Origin: Gnetum montanum
Lineage: Eukaryota; Streptophyta; Gnetopsida; Gnetales; Gnetaceae
Direction: 5' to 3'
DNA length: 64,000 nt
Assembly (NCBI GenBank): GCA_015680685.1
Contig: MNCI01033589.1
Span: forward strand, 55,824-119,823
Below are positions 45,901-56,529 of the stretch, piece by piece. Within the stretch, counting starts at the first letter, position 1. Every line of letters begins with the position of its first letter. Made by a program: the position numbers and the translations under genes. Under the pieces are notes generated by a model, which saw only the letters and a list, made by a program, of their open reading frames with translations, was not told the origin of the DNA and made no database searches.

Positions 45901-47280
45901 TGATCAGCTTCCAAATGAACTCCTCTTTGCTGGAGCAATCACGAAGGAGGCTCCCATAGAAGCGAATTGGTTTAATGACATCCTCACCTATCTTCTTACA
46001 CAAGAGCTAGCAAAGGAGTTGGACCATCGGAAGAAACAACGGTTTCTTCATAGAGCTAAGCATTTCATGGAAATTAATGGACACATTTACAAGGTGTGCG
46101 CAGATGGCTTGGTTCGATGGTGCATCCCTGATGCAAATCAACTATGTGTCCTCTAAGTTGCTCATGAGGGCCCTTGTGGGGGCCATTATGTGGGAAGGTG
46201 CACAGCCATTAAGATCCTACTTGTAGGATACTATTAGCCTACACTCTTTAGAGATGCTCAATGGTTCGTCTACTCCTATGATCGATGTCAAAGAGATGGT
46301 GGGATGACGAAAAGAATGGAAGGACCTCAACAGTGGATTCAGCCACTCGAATCCTTCGACATTTGGGGCATCAACTTCATGGATCCCATCTCACCCATGT
46401 CAAATGGGAAGGCATACATCATTGTTGTGGTGGACTACTACACCAAGTGGGTAGAGGCAGCAACCGTCACCAACTGTTCCTCAACCATAGCCACACTATC
46501 TGTTCAACAGCAAATCATGAATAGGTTTGGAGTGCCACATGCACTCATTTCAGATAATGGCATTGACTTTATGGGTGCTACCTTTCATAAACTCATGAAG
46601 CATTTGGGAGTAGAACATAAACTAACAACACGCTATCACCCCTAAGCCAACAGGTAAGCTAAAGTCATAAACGAGGAGATTACAAAAATCCTAACTAGGA
46701 TGATTAGCAAATATAGGAGGGATTGGAGCACAAAAATTAAAGATGCCCTCTGGGCCTACTGCTCAACCTAGAAACTTCCTATAGGCTACTCCCCTTATGA
46801 GTTAGTTTACGGAAAACTACCAACGCTTCCAATTCAAGTAGAACTCCGAACACTATCCACTGCAAGTGACTTAGGTCTTGACTTATCCCTAGCACAATGA
46901 GAATGAATCATCAACTTGAATGTGCTAGATGACAATTGGTTAGTAGCCCTATCATCAAATGAGGTGCATAAGGCATATAACAAACAATGTCATGACCTTA
47001 GGATTCGAAAGGTAACCTTTCAATGTGGAGATAAGGTTCTCTATTGGAACCCCACACATGTGTCGCAACGGACCAAGTTTCAAACACTATGGGAGGGACC
47101 TTATATTGTTTCTGATACCTTTCCATCTAGGTCCCTACTCACACACAAACCTGAAGACCCAACAAAAACATAGTTGGTCAACATGCAACAATTGAAACCC
47201 TTCAATGAACTACACCAAACCAATGTTGCTACCATTTTTTCAAATGGTCAGCCCCGTTCCATCTTTTGAATCTCCTCCAC
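45901..47280 (+). pseudogene. Integrase, element F
   Basis: The zinc domain has HEGPCGGHYVGR, but its Cys pair is reduced to YDRC. The core shows FDIWGINFMDPI, DYYTKWVEA, PHALISDNGIDF near 46545 and INEEITKILTRM, so the D, D, E residues are all present. The C-terminal region has HDLRIRKVTFQCGDKVLYW and RTKFQTLWEGPYIV, a typical gypsy integrase end, without a chromodomain that I can recognise. A run of stops lies between 46645 and 46915. Confidence 0.85.
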
Positions 47281-48493
47281 CAACCTTAGTCATGGGGGAG
47301 ATCATTGCCCATACTAAAATAGTTGTCCTGGCCTCTTAGGTCTTTTCTTTATTTTTTGTTTTACATATTTCTTTTTACACCATTGTTCGTAATTTTAACA
47401 TTTCTTACCTACTCTTTCTCTTTTTTATATATAAATATATGTCACCTTTAGTTGTTCTGTTCTATTTTATTTTAGTTATTCCCCTCTATTTATTTTCACT
47501 AATAAAGTTGTCTTATTGCCACATGATGCAATGGTGTGATGGTTGCACCCAATGGGGCATGCTTATTATGGGTTGCCTATTATATCGAGTTCTTACCTTC
47601 ACATTTTGGTTTTAGGAAACTAAGTTACACTTTCTTTCATGCAACAAGCAGTGAGTCCATGACATCCAACCACTCACACTTTTCTATGGTGTTCCAAGAT
47701 CAAGAGAAGTACAATTCCTTTACAATTAATCAACTCCAATCAATCTTTGACCTTGGTAGATTCTGAATTGGGGAATGATTCGAGTGGTAAAGAAAAGGGT
47801 GTGGCGTCAAGGGGATGTGGGGACTGTGTATCCTCCTACAATCTCTTGTGCATTACTATCCTCAGGAACTCCTTCCTATTCCATGGCCATGAATAATAGG
47901 AAGCTGACATGTCCTTGCATGGTGTGGTTCCCATTTAAAGAAAAGAAAAAACAAGAAAAAAAATTAAAAAAAAACAATAAAAAAACAATGGGAATTCAAA
48001 GCACACCCCTTGGATTAAATAATAGGCTACAAGAACTGGTTATGGTACTCGGAAGCCATGTTATCCAGATCTGATGGTCCCCTCTAACTAAGGTCCTTTC
48101 TCACTTCCTGCTTCCCTTTCCTTCTATATAAGGAATGGGATTTAGTCTTTACGGGCATGTGTATGACTTGAGTGAGTGGGTTGGTATTAGTCCATCACTA
48201 CAACATCACTGGCCATGGTCAGTCTTGATCTAGACCTGAAACAAATTCTTATCAAGTCACTTAACCACATACTTTACAAAGGGACTATGTCAATCTTGAC
48301 CTTGACGCTCCATTCCATATGCTCTCCCTCTCATTCATTGCTCTCCGTTTCGCACCTAATTTCTGGTTTCATGTTTCGATTGTGTATCTTGGTTTGTTAA
48401 TACTTATAAATCCTTTGGTTAGTTCTTAGAGGTACGAGTATTAACCCTCGGTGACCACTAATTAACTATGGGGCCCATGAACTCCTAGGTTGA
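47281..48493 (+). other. Post-pol noncoding region of element F
   Basis: It begins with the purine motif TTAGTCATGGGGGAGATC (47286-47303) and contains the blocks shared with C, D and G: CTTGCATGGTGTGGTTCCC near 47915, and ATGTTATCC with CCCCTCTAACTAAGGTCC near 48058-48095. Open frames here (47536-47766, 47775-48074) have no recognisable domain and no counterparts in the sister elements. Confidence 0.6.
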
Positions 48494-48552
48494 GGATATG
48501 CAAGGGCAACCAAGGCTAAAGCCTACTATGGGGAGGACCCACTTGCATATCC
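48494..48552 (+). other. Conserved post-pol hairpin (element F)
   Basis: The arms GGATATGCAAG and CTTGCATATCC pair perfectly over 11 bases. The inner hairpin AGGC-TAAA-GCCT is followed by the GGGGAGGACCCACTTG strand. Confidence 0.7.
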
Positions 48553-48801
48553 ATTGGTCCCACTTATTAATCTCCTACTCCTTTGATCTAATATGGTGAC
48601 CGTTCCTATGCTACCCATCATGAGGGTATCCATTGCCCAAGCTCAATCTTCATGATGTTCTCTTGGATTCAACTCTTCTTTTGTGCTCAACACCCCTTCT
48701 ACTTCGTTTCATAATGTCCTCAGGTCTCTAAACCCTCAATGACTCTAGTTTTATGCTAAAATTCACAAATTCGGGCCTTTCCTTCATCAGTCAATGGTGC
48801 T

Positions 48802-48905
48802 CAATGTACCTGAATAGCTGCATCAATGCGGCCTCGTATACACAACCACCTGCGTTTACACAGCCTCGTCAATGCAGCGTCCAAATTGCTATAGATACGT
48901 GCATT
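48802..48905 (+). promoter_or_regulatory. Internal U3-like promoter module before ORF3 (element F)
   Basis: GCATCAATGCGGCCTCG and CAGCCTCGTCAATGCAGCG lead into a TATA-like TGCTATAGATACGT (48888-48901). F's LTR has GGCCTCATCAACGCAAAG and then ACTATAAATATGT at the same spacing from its TATA box. GCATTATGC and GGGGAGTTTTTCAAG downstream match the modules of B and C. The ORF3 ATG is about 480 bases downstream. Confidence 0.55.
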
Positions 48906-49045
48906 ATGCTTTAGAATTTTGTCCATTTGCTCATAATGCTAGGGGAGTTTTTCAAGCTTTCTGCATCCACTCTCCTTCTTGACCACCTAACCCTCCTAAT
49001 GCTTATCCACATCTACCCATTCCTTCACTCTTATGCTACCAAAGG

Positions 49046-49374
49046 TATGCTCTACATCATGGGAGCCCATGATTCTATATAATATGACAATATGGCTAAC
49101 CCAAGACTTAACAATATGGATAACTTAATCAACTATCACACCTTAACACACCCAAGACTTAATGCCTCCTAGGGTTAATCAAAATAATTATCACCTCCTA
49201 GGGTTAATCAAAATATTTCCTAGGGTTGATTAAAAAATTCTCTTATGTACACCACCTTAGATCAAACAGAATACATGTGTCATGGTCATAACCAAGCCAT
49301 CATGAGAAGGTATCTTCTTATCATTTTGGGGTAACACACATACATTTTAATTCATGGTTATGCTATGATTGTAG
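49046..49374 (+). other. Putative ORF3 leader intron (element F)
   Basis: The donor ACCAAAG|GTATGCTC and the acceptor GCTATGATTGTAG, placed directly before ATGGCACG, define 329 bases with GT-AG ends. The same two sites occur in element C. Confidence 0.5.
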
Positions 49375-52232
49375 ATGGCACGAAAACCAAGACATCCAAG
49401 GGAGGAAGGACCATCACAATCTTGGAAGAAGTGACCTAGAACTAAATGGGAATGAGGCACACGACCTCAAGAGAACATAGAGGGCTTGCATGCAATTGGC
49501 CCTCTCTACGAGGAACATGATGTGGAATCTGTTTGTTACATTCCCGAAGAAGAGGTCCCTATAGAACAATTGCGCTGGGAGGAGACTCCAGCAAGAGTGC
49601 CACGGCTTGGGATCACCTTCACCAGGGCTTGCCTTGATGTTATCAAGCTAAAGGAGCTGCAATGAATGGTCCTTCAAGAATTAAACTTCAAACTGTTCCT
49701 AGAAAGTGTGCTAGAAGAAGTCAAAACTCAGCTACAGAATTCTCCCATGTATCCAATCATCACATCTAATGGTGAGTGGTATTTGGGAGAAACCTATCTT
49801 TTCTGTACAAATAGGTAGCTAGGGCCATGAATAAGAATCAAATATATCCATGTGTCTTACTCTGCAAAGGCAATCACCCAAGCCCTTGGGTTACTTGAGA
49901 CTAGGGCTGATGTGGCAGAAATTTTAAAACAAGCAGACCACAAGGTGAAAGTGGAGTGGACCAGGCGATGCTATGGGGTAGACCTTAAGGAGTTTGGCAC
50001 ATTGACCACCACAAAAAGGGTTTACTCTAAAATTGCAACTTACCACTTAAATCCAACGATAAGACCTAGCAAAGTCACTGCCTTCTTTGCTTGTGCATGT
50101 CTGCTTTAAGTGAGAAATTTCCCATCAACCTTCCATAGTTACTCTTCCTAGAAATTGAGAAATGGTTTGTGGAAAACAAATGTGGAAGGCGAGCTTTGCC
50201 CTTTCCCTACCTAATCAAAAAATTATGCAAACAGGTAGGAATAACATGATATGTCAATGACACACTCCATCATGCCCCAATTTCCTCATGACATGAAATG
50301 ATGAAATATACAACCCCTACCATAACTAGAATGGAGGAAGAGCAACCACCACCTCCATCGTCTGCACAAGCAATAGGATCAGACTCGCATAGAATCGCAA
50401 AACACATACATGAGATTCGACAGTCACTCTTGCACCAACAGGAGCAATAGGTGGGGACCAGCGGTGGTTGAGACCCTTCGATGTACCGCCCTACCTTGAG
50501 CCATCTAGAGTAAGTGGCTCAATTTTTGAGCTTACTGCAGAGGGCAGGGATGATGCTTTAGGTCACGCGAACACAAGTACCCGTAAGAACAGACCCTAGT
50601 GCCCAAGAAGTAACAATGTCACTGAGCCAACTATTATTCCCAGAAATTTCATGGAATGCTACTACTTTCTTGGTGTTCTTGGAAGAGGGTGAAGGGGTAA
50701 CTATCTTGGTAATGCAGCACCAAGGATAGGAAGTTGCGATAGACGTGGTTGCCGATACGATTGCCACAACTCTTAATATACCTATAGCACCTATACTAGA
50801 TGTACATGGGCTTAGAGATGTGTAGACATCTATAGATACTTAGAGTGGTAGACTTAATGCAGCACAACACAAAGAATTGTTGAATCGACTAGTAGGAACA
50901 GGGCAACCGCTTCTAGATGTCTTCTACCTTCCAAACAACATCATTGCAACACAGTCAGAGCTACTCTCGTTTAAAGGTAAATGCCTCATCTTAGAAGGGC
51001 AACTAAAAGTAGCTCAGGCAAATAATCAATGCTTAACTATGGAGGTTGCCCAACTAAGGGCCCAACTTGCCAATCTGGTAATAAGCAACTATGAAGTCAC
51101 CATAGATGAAGCTCTTCAATAGCTTCAAATCAAGCTCCAAAAAGTTAAATACGAGTAGGAGTCGACGACCTTCAACAAGTCCTTAGTGGAAGCCCATTCT
51201 TATCATTTAAACAAGGACTTGATAGAGGTTTGTCAGGAGAATGTTGGGTTGATCGCTGAAGTTCATTGCCTATGTAATTTTGGTCTCGAAAATCAACAAA
51301 TGAAGGATTTTATCCACCAACAATAGGATGAGCGGGCTAGCGTAAACATTAATGTAAGAATATTAGCTACCAAAAATCACAATTTGTCGATGGAGGAAGT
51401 CTAAGCCTTGTGACAAAAGACGGCCATTGAAATCACCGCTTAGAAGAGGGAGGCCCTCAAGTTTGAATGAGTGAAAAATCACTACAAGGACCAATTAGGA
51501 TTGCAAAAATAAATTAACAAAAAAGAAATCAAAGTCGCAAAGGTTAAGATGAATCAAGCCCTCCAATAGCTCAAGGAAGGAGACAAGGTGTGGCAACCCA
51601 TCTTTGATGGATTAAATGCTTATAACCAAGCTGAGATTCTTCTCAAAGAGCTGCAGATTGAAGAAATGACAGAATACATGGAACTAGCCAACCTTCGTTA
51701 TGCAAACCTAGCCATGCTTATAGTTGGGAGGCTACGGTCAGACCTTGAGAAGTAAGTGGCCATCTTATATTCATTATAAGAGGGTGAATTCAAGGCACAT
51801 AAGGAGACAAAGCAAAAGCTGGAAATAGCAAATGCAAAACTTGAAGTTTTTTGCAACTGCTTTGAAGGGCAACGCTCTATTGCAAAAAACTTGGCTCAAC
51901 GAATGGATGACTACCAGCAGCTACAAGCATCAGTCCAAGAGTTTGACATCGAACAAAAATAGTTTGCAACTTGGTTCGTCAATTTAAAAGAGCTCTTCCC
52001 TGCACTTCCATGTCCTTGGGATGTTCCTATTCCAGCACACATTGGCAAAGCCACTTGGATTGTGAATTACCCTAGAAGTAAAGAAGACAAAATGAGGGCT
52101 CTGTTGGAGGCTTTCTAATTGCCTCCAGAAGTTGCAACAGCTGCAGGATAGCCACAACTACCACCTTAATAAACACATGGACCTAAAGCTAGTGAGGGCC
52201 CATCAAAACCACCACCACTAGGAACTATATGA
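49375..52232 (+). pseudogene. ORF3, element F: post-pol protein with plant-transposon-like domain and coiled coil
   Basis: It opens MARKPRHPREEGPSQSWKK right after the splice acceptor and closes after KPPPLGTI. About 49590-50260 is the plant-transposon-like domain: WYLGETYLFCTNR, VSYSAKAITQALGLL, RCYGVDLKEFGTLTTTKRVY, KIATYHLNPTIRPSKV and a KWFVENKCGRRALPF end. After a variable linker with a frameshift near 50400-50800, a long coiled coil covers about 50877-51970 (LLSFKGKCLILEGQLKVA and on). The conserved core TEYMELANLRYANLAMLIVG is at about 51668-51728. The length (about 950 codons) equals that of B. No hydrophobic membrane span is seen. Function is unknown. Confidence 0.65.
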
Positions 52233-52470
52233 CCTTCTTCAGCAACTTCAATGTCTCAGCAAGGTTGTGCATCCATTGTTGTCAAGGTGTTCCATTTTGT
52301 TATCCACGAACACCATAATTTTGTAATTTCTCTCGTACACTCTGGCACTTGGTATATTATTAGCATCAGTAGGTGTCTTGAGACATTTTACGATGTGTAT
52401 CACTAGTCACCTCATACCTTCCAAATTGTAACAAACTCGAGGATGAGTTTTCACTTAGTTGTGGGGGTAT
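52233..52470 (+). other. 3' UTR and polypurine tract of element F
   Basis: A T-rich 3' UTR ends in CTCGAGGATGAG and TTAGTTGTGGGGGTA, directly before the 3' LTR. Confidence 0.75.
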
Positions 52471-53379
52471 GATAAAGCATCCAGTCACTATGTCGACTAG
52501 GCTACGTCGATTAGGCTATGTCGACGAAGCCTTGTTAATGCAACCCTATCGACGTGACCCTGTCAATGCATATTTCCAAGCATTGACGTGGCCTTGTCAA
52601 CATAGAGCCCATTTTTTGCTATAAATATGTGTGCACCCATTGAATTTATGGCATATTTTGTTCAAGTTGTAGTGAAGCTCTTGCAGTTTGTCTCCATGGA
52701 AGTTAGCACATTTCCCAAGTGCCCACAGTAGGAGTTTGAAGAGTGTACAGCTCTTTATTCAAGTGCTAATGTACCTGAGCCCATTAGCATGACTGACAAT
52801 AAGGACAAGCTTTTTGAACAATCCTTGCAGCATTTGGATTAAACTACTTAAGCATTAAAATTTCTTAATTTTTTAATATTTTAATAATTCTAAAAGATTT
52901 TATTATTATCACTTTATAGTTACAATCCTTTTTATAGTTTATGAGAACCATAAGCACAACCATCTTGAACATATATTTGATACTTGGCAACCTAGTGACG
53001 CCCAATGTCTGGTAACCTAATAGTGGTTAGGACATGCTCAAGATGTGCATGAAGGATGGGATTGGTTTTTTATGCTAAGGATAGTTAAGTGATAGAGTAG
53101 AGCAACTGTAAAATTATATAGCCTTTCATTTCTTACACTAGAAGAATTAGACTTTAAAGATAAAAAGAAGACTTATAAAAATCAATTGCCTCAGTCTCAC
53201 TCAACCATCGTTTTAGGATATCATAAGTGAGGTTGGGAAGACACCGACTGCTCTAACTAAGGTTTTTCTGGCTAAAATTCTATGTACATAAGTGCTTTCA
53301 ATCTTCAGAATTTGACTGGGTCGAGCGTGAATGCTCATGATTCATATGGTTGAGCATAGAGGTACCTCGCCGCTCATCA
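52471..53379 (+). mobile_element. 3' LTR of element F
   Basis: It begins TGATAAAGCATC and ends CGCTCATCA. It aligns along its whole length with the 5' LTR at 40191-41078. A short duplication (TCGACTAGGCTACG followed by TCGATTAGGCTATG) near 52495-52525 accounts for part of its extra length. Confidence 0.9.
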
Positions 53380-53381
53380 GA

Positions 53382-53472
53382 ATAAAAAAGTAAGAATAAG
53401 TTATTTGGGAGACTTATGTAGATGAACTCTATTTGTGTCAACATTGCCCTTCAATGGGGCCTTATCCTTTAA
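53382..53472 (+). repeat. Right copy of ~90-bp direct repeat flanking element F
   Basis: It starts two bases after the end of F's 3' LTR and aligns with 40091-40180. Confidence 0.85.
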
Positions 53473-55280
53473 ATTCCTTATCTTTTCATCTCCAAAGCCC
53501 ATAACTTACTTGAGCATTTGAAACTAAAAATCAAATCTAATTGACTACCACTATCCACACCAATGCTACTTTGGTTGGCATCATCCTATCCCATTGTTGT
53601 GGCTCCATTGTCCCACACTGCCATATGCTAGAGACACAAATCCCTATGCATGTCATTTTGCACTCTACTCTATGTTGCACACCACCATGTCGGTGGTGTC
53701 ACCCATCCTTATTGGCCTCGTTTGTTTGTGCCATCCACCACTATGCTTGTGCCCCATGCCATGCCAATGACTGCCATCTTTTGCTACCTCCTACACACCT
53801 GTTGTTTCGTTGTGCGCTACATTTCATCATCTATTGCCTATGTTATGCACCACAGACTCCCAACATCTGCAAATGTCAATTGCTGCTATGACAACATTTC
53901 CGTGGCTAGGGATGGCTGTCTTCTTGCCAATACCATAGTGCAGATCATTGACTCTAGCTCTGAAAACCCTTGATGTTTGAAGCCCCCTCCCATGCATTCC
54001 TACACTGTGTAGCCCAACCACTCTTGCCACCATATCTTGAATTCCTATTGAGAGCCACATAGGCCCAAGATGCTCCCTATTCACTGTCGTTGTAACCATG
54101 TTATGCCTTGTTTCCTGTCTTTGTTACTTGTATTATGGTGGATGGTAGAGTTCTTCTTTATATTCTTGATGTTGTTGCTCCTATATGTCTCTCTGCAACA
54201 AAGCTAATCACAGTAGCAACAACAATAGGAGTAGTGGTGGTGAAACAAGTTTTGGTTGTGTTTCTTGTTTGGAAAATCCAATCGGTGAATGTTGGACCAT
54301 AGGGTGAAACCCGAAGATTTTGGGTTTGGGTGTTGTGGAAAGGATTTTGGTTGTTGTTTTTATTCTTGCATAGAGATTTCCAAGTTGTTCTTCTTTGCTT
54401 GCTCGAGGAGGAGGACTTGTAATCCAATCTCAGTGGTGTGCTCTTGCATGATTTGATGGCTCTATATTCATTGCAACTTTGACCATGAGATAAAGATTGT
54501 TTTTCTGGTTGTTCTAGCTCATGATGGAGATGTTTTCGTTGAATTTTCAGTTTTGGGTTGAGTCAATAGGTTTTCTGTAGGTTTCATCTTCAATGTATGC
54601 ACTTTGAGAAACCTTAGTAATGCAGAGAAAGACCAGTGCAATGACAAACTAAACCTTGATGGAGCCTCCTTTCTTTTTAAGAACATTTTAGGAAGTGCCA
54701 ACTTTGTTGTGTTCACTATAGCACTTTTGACATCTGGTCAGAGTTCAACACTGACTGGAACATATGCAGGGTAGTATGTTATGCATGAATTTTTAAACCT
54801 CAAAATGTAACCTTAGATAGATAGAAATCTGTAGGATTATTTTAAGTGTTGAGAAGCTTTCAAATGATGAAGGAGTTGATTATGGTAAAGCTGTAGTAGG
54901 CTTTGATTGCTTAGATGTTTGCAATTGTGTTATTATAAAATGTTTTTGAATTTAAAATAATAAATATAAATAATAAATAATAGCTTTCTTCCTTGATTTT
55001 AAAATCAAATCTATGATTGCATTCATAAATACTCTGATTTTCTTTATTTTTACTTGGAAATGTGTCACAGAGAAAAGGAGATTGAGATCACAAAGCATCA
55101 GATTCAAATCACAAAGCATCAATTGGAAGATTCAAAGAATTAGTTGGAGATGAAGCATATCTCTAACTCCCATGCATAAAGAGACATGGCACCCATGCTT
55201 CATTTCCTAAAACACATGGCAGCCATGCTTCTCTTCCCAAGAGGAAAAAGAGAAAAATAAGGAGGAGAAGAATGTAAGGG
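53473..55280. other. Unassigned sequence between elements F and G
   Basis: I recognise no gene. Overlapping open frames of up to 116 codons at 53541-53973 (both strands) are rich in Cys/His/Met and lack domain signatures. The AT-rich simple stretch at 54950-54985 consists of AATAAATA words. At 55184-55232 a direct repeat of ACATGGCA.CCATGCTTC occurs twice. The region may include the upstream part of a host or element promoter (next entry). Confidence 0.4.
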
Positions 55281-55290
55281 CTATAAAAGC
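55281..55290 (+). promoter_or_regulatory. TATA-box-like element before a CT-rich repeated leader
   Basis: CTATAAAAGC lies about 270 bases before element G. It is followed by a CT/GA-rich sequence that resembles a plant 5' leader. The downstream gene, if there was one, is cut off by G. Confidence 0.3.
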
Positions 55291-55297
55291 CAGGAAG

Positions 55298-55554
55298 AGC
55301 TACATCATCATCAAGAGAAGAAAGAAAAGTTCAAAGTCTCTTAGCTTCTCTCTTTTGCTTTCCATATCTTGCCTTCTCTTTGCTTTCCCCTTGCCTTCTC
55401 CTATTCCATACCACCACAATTTCTCCATCCCATATTCTTTCTCCCTTTTTATACACATAGAGGAAAGGTACATCATCATCAAGAGAGGAGAAAGCAAAGC
55501 ACAAAGTCTTAGCTTCTTTCTTTTGCTTTCCATATCTTGCCTTCTCTTCGCTTC
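55298..55554 (+). repeat. Direct repeat of ~90 bases, two copies
   Basis: About 55298-55388 and 55466-55554 share CTACATCATCATCAAGAGA (GTACATC... in copy 2), AAGTC(TC)TTAGCTTCT, TTTTGCTTTCCATATCTTGC and CTTCTCTT.GCTT. The second copy ends exactly where the LTR of element G begins. Confidence 0.8.
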
Positions 55555-56374
55555 TGATGAGCAAGGAGGTACCCCTACGCTCAACCATACGAATACAAGT
55601 GTTTCACGCACAATCCAATTGAATTCCAAGGACTAAGTGCCTATGCACCTTTGTGGAACAAGGATAGGTTGGTTGATCGTTATCTTCCCAAACTTACTCG
55701 TATGTTACAATTGTATGGTTAAGTAAGCTTGAGGCATATGATTTTTATATCTTTTATGTTTTTATGTCCTGTGCTAATAAGGGAGAAGAGAGATAACTAA
55801 GTGATTAATTTATCTTAACTACTCATTAATTAAGTTCTACCTAATCCTAACACCAGCATCCATTCTCACTTGCCGTACACATCCTGAACCAGTGTAACAC
55901 TACTGGGATTACCAAACGCTAATCGTTACTGGGTTACCAAGTGTTTCATGTATGCTTGAAGTGATCGTACTGAGTGTAATTTAACAATTTGCTTAATTGT
56001 TCAAAATGAATTGCTACGCTAATAACATAAATGTAAAGTGCATAAAATAAAATAAATACATAAGAAAATAAAATAAAATAAATGCGTGAGAAAAAAAATC
56101 TCAAGTGCTACGAGGATGAATCGAAGAGCTCATCTTTATTACTATACACAAGGTGTGCTCAAGTACATAATGCTTGAATAAAGATTCATCCACACTTAGA
56201 CCTCCTATTGCAAGCACTTGAAAAATACTCTAACTTTCAAACAGACTACAAGAGTTCAGCTACTTGACTGCTAAAAGACTTTGTTTCAATTGTGCGCCTA
56301 TGCACTATATTTATAGGCTTGGGAGCAACTACTCTAATAATTACAATAAACCACTAGAGTAACCACTCTCATCA
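55555..56374 (-). mobile_element. 3' LTR of element G
   Basis: The minus strand starts TGATGAGAGTGGTTACTC at 56374 and ends with the complement of TGATGAGCAAGG at 55555. It has a TATA box (GCCTATAAATATAG, near 56320-56310) and the paired R/U5 repeats. Its U3 is short and lacks the palindromic words of B, C and F. Confidence 0.85.
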
Positions 56375-56392
56375 TGTCCCCACAACTAAATG
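56375..56392 (-). other. Polypurine tract of element G
   Basis: The minus strand reads ATTTAGTTGTGGGGACA directly before the LTR, after CTCGAGGATGAG. Compared with the others, the last purines are changed (GGGGTA to GGGACA). Confidence 0.65.
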
Positions 56393-56529
56393 AAAACTCA
56401 TCCTCGAGTTCCTTACAAAATATTGGGAAGGTATGGGATTATTGACTAATTGACAACTAACGATGGAATGGGATGACAAACTTAACGTACCCAGTGAATA
56501 GATCAATAATCATATTACAACATTAGTGT

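Larger units (their letters stand above)
40191..53379 (+). mobile_element. Element F: complete 13.2-kb Athila/Tat-like retrotransposon
   Basis: F carries all parts in order on the plus strand: 5' LTR, primer site, gag, protease, reverse transcriptase, RNase H, integrase, hairpin, internal promoter module, spliced-type leader, ORF3, purine tract and 3' LTR. All genes contain stops or frameshifts. It is flanked by a direct repeat of about 90 bases instead of a visible 5-bp target duplication (ACATT left, GAATA right). F is the best reference for the family's full structure. Confidence 0.9.

Noticed and set aside
47536-48074. Two open frames after integrase in element F as an extra gene
   Set aside because: The same region in C, D and G has no matching frame. 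Conserved blocks there are noncoding.
53541-54099. Overlapping open frames of 90-116 codons on both strands
   Set aside because: No domain, no biased conservation and frames overlap on both strands. They reflect a locally stop-poor sequence, not a supported gene.
54158-54427. Lys/Thr/Ser-rich open frame on the minus strand
   Set aside because: Low-complexity translation of a GT-rich stretch, with no counterpart or signature.
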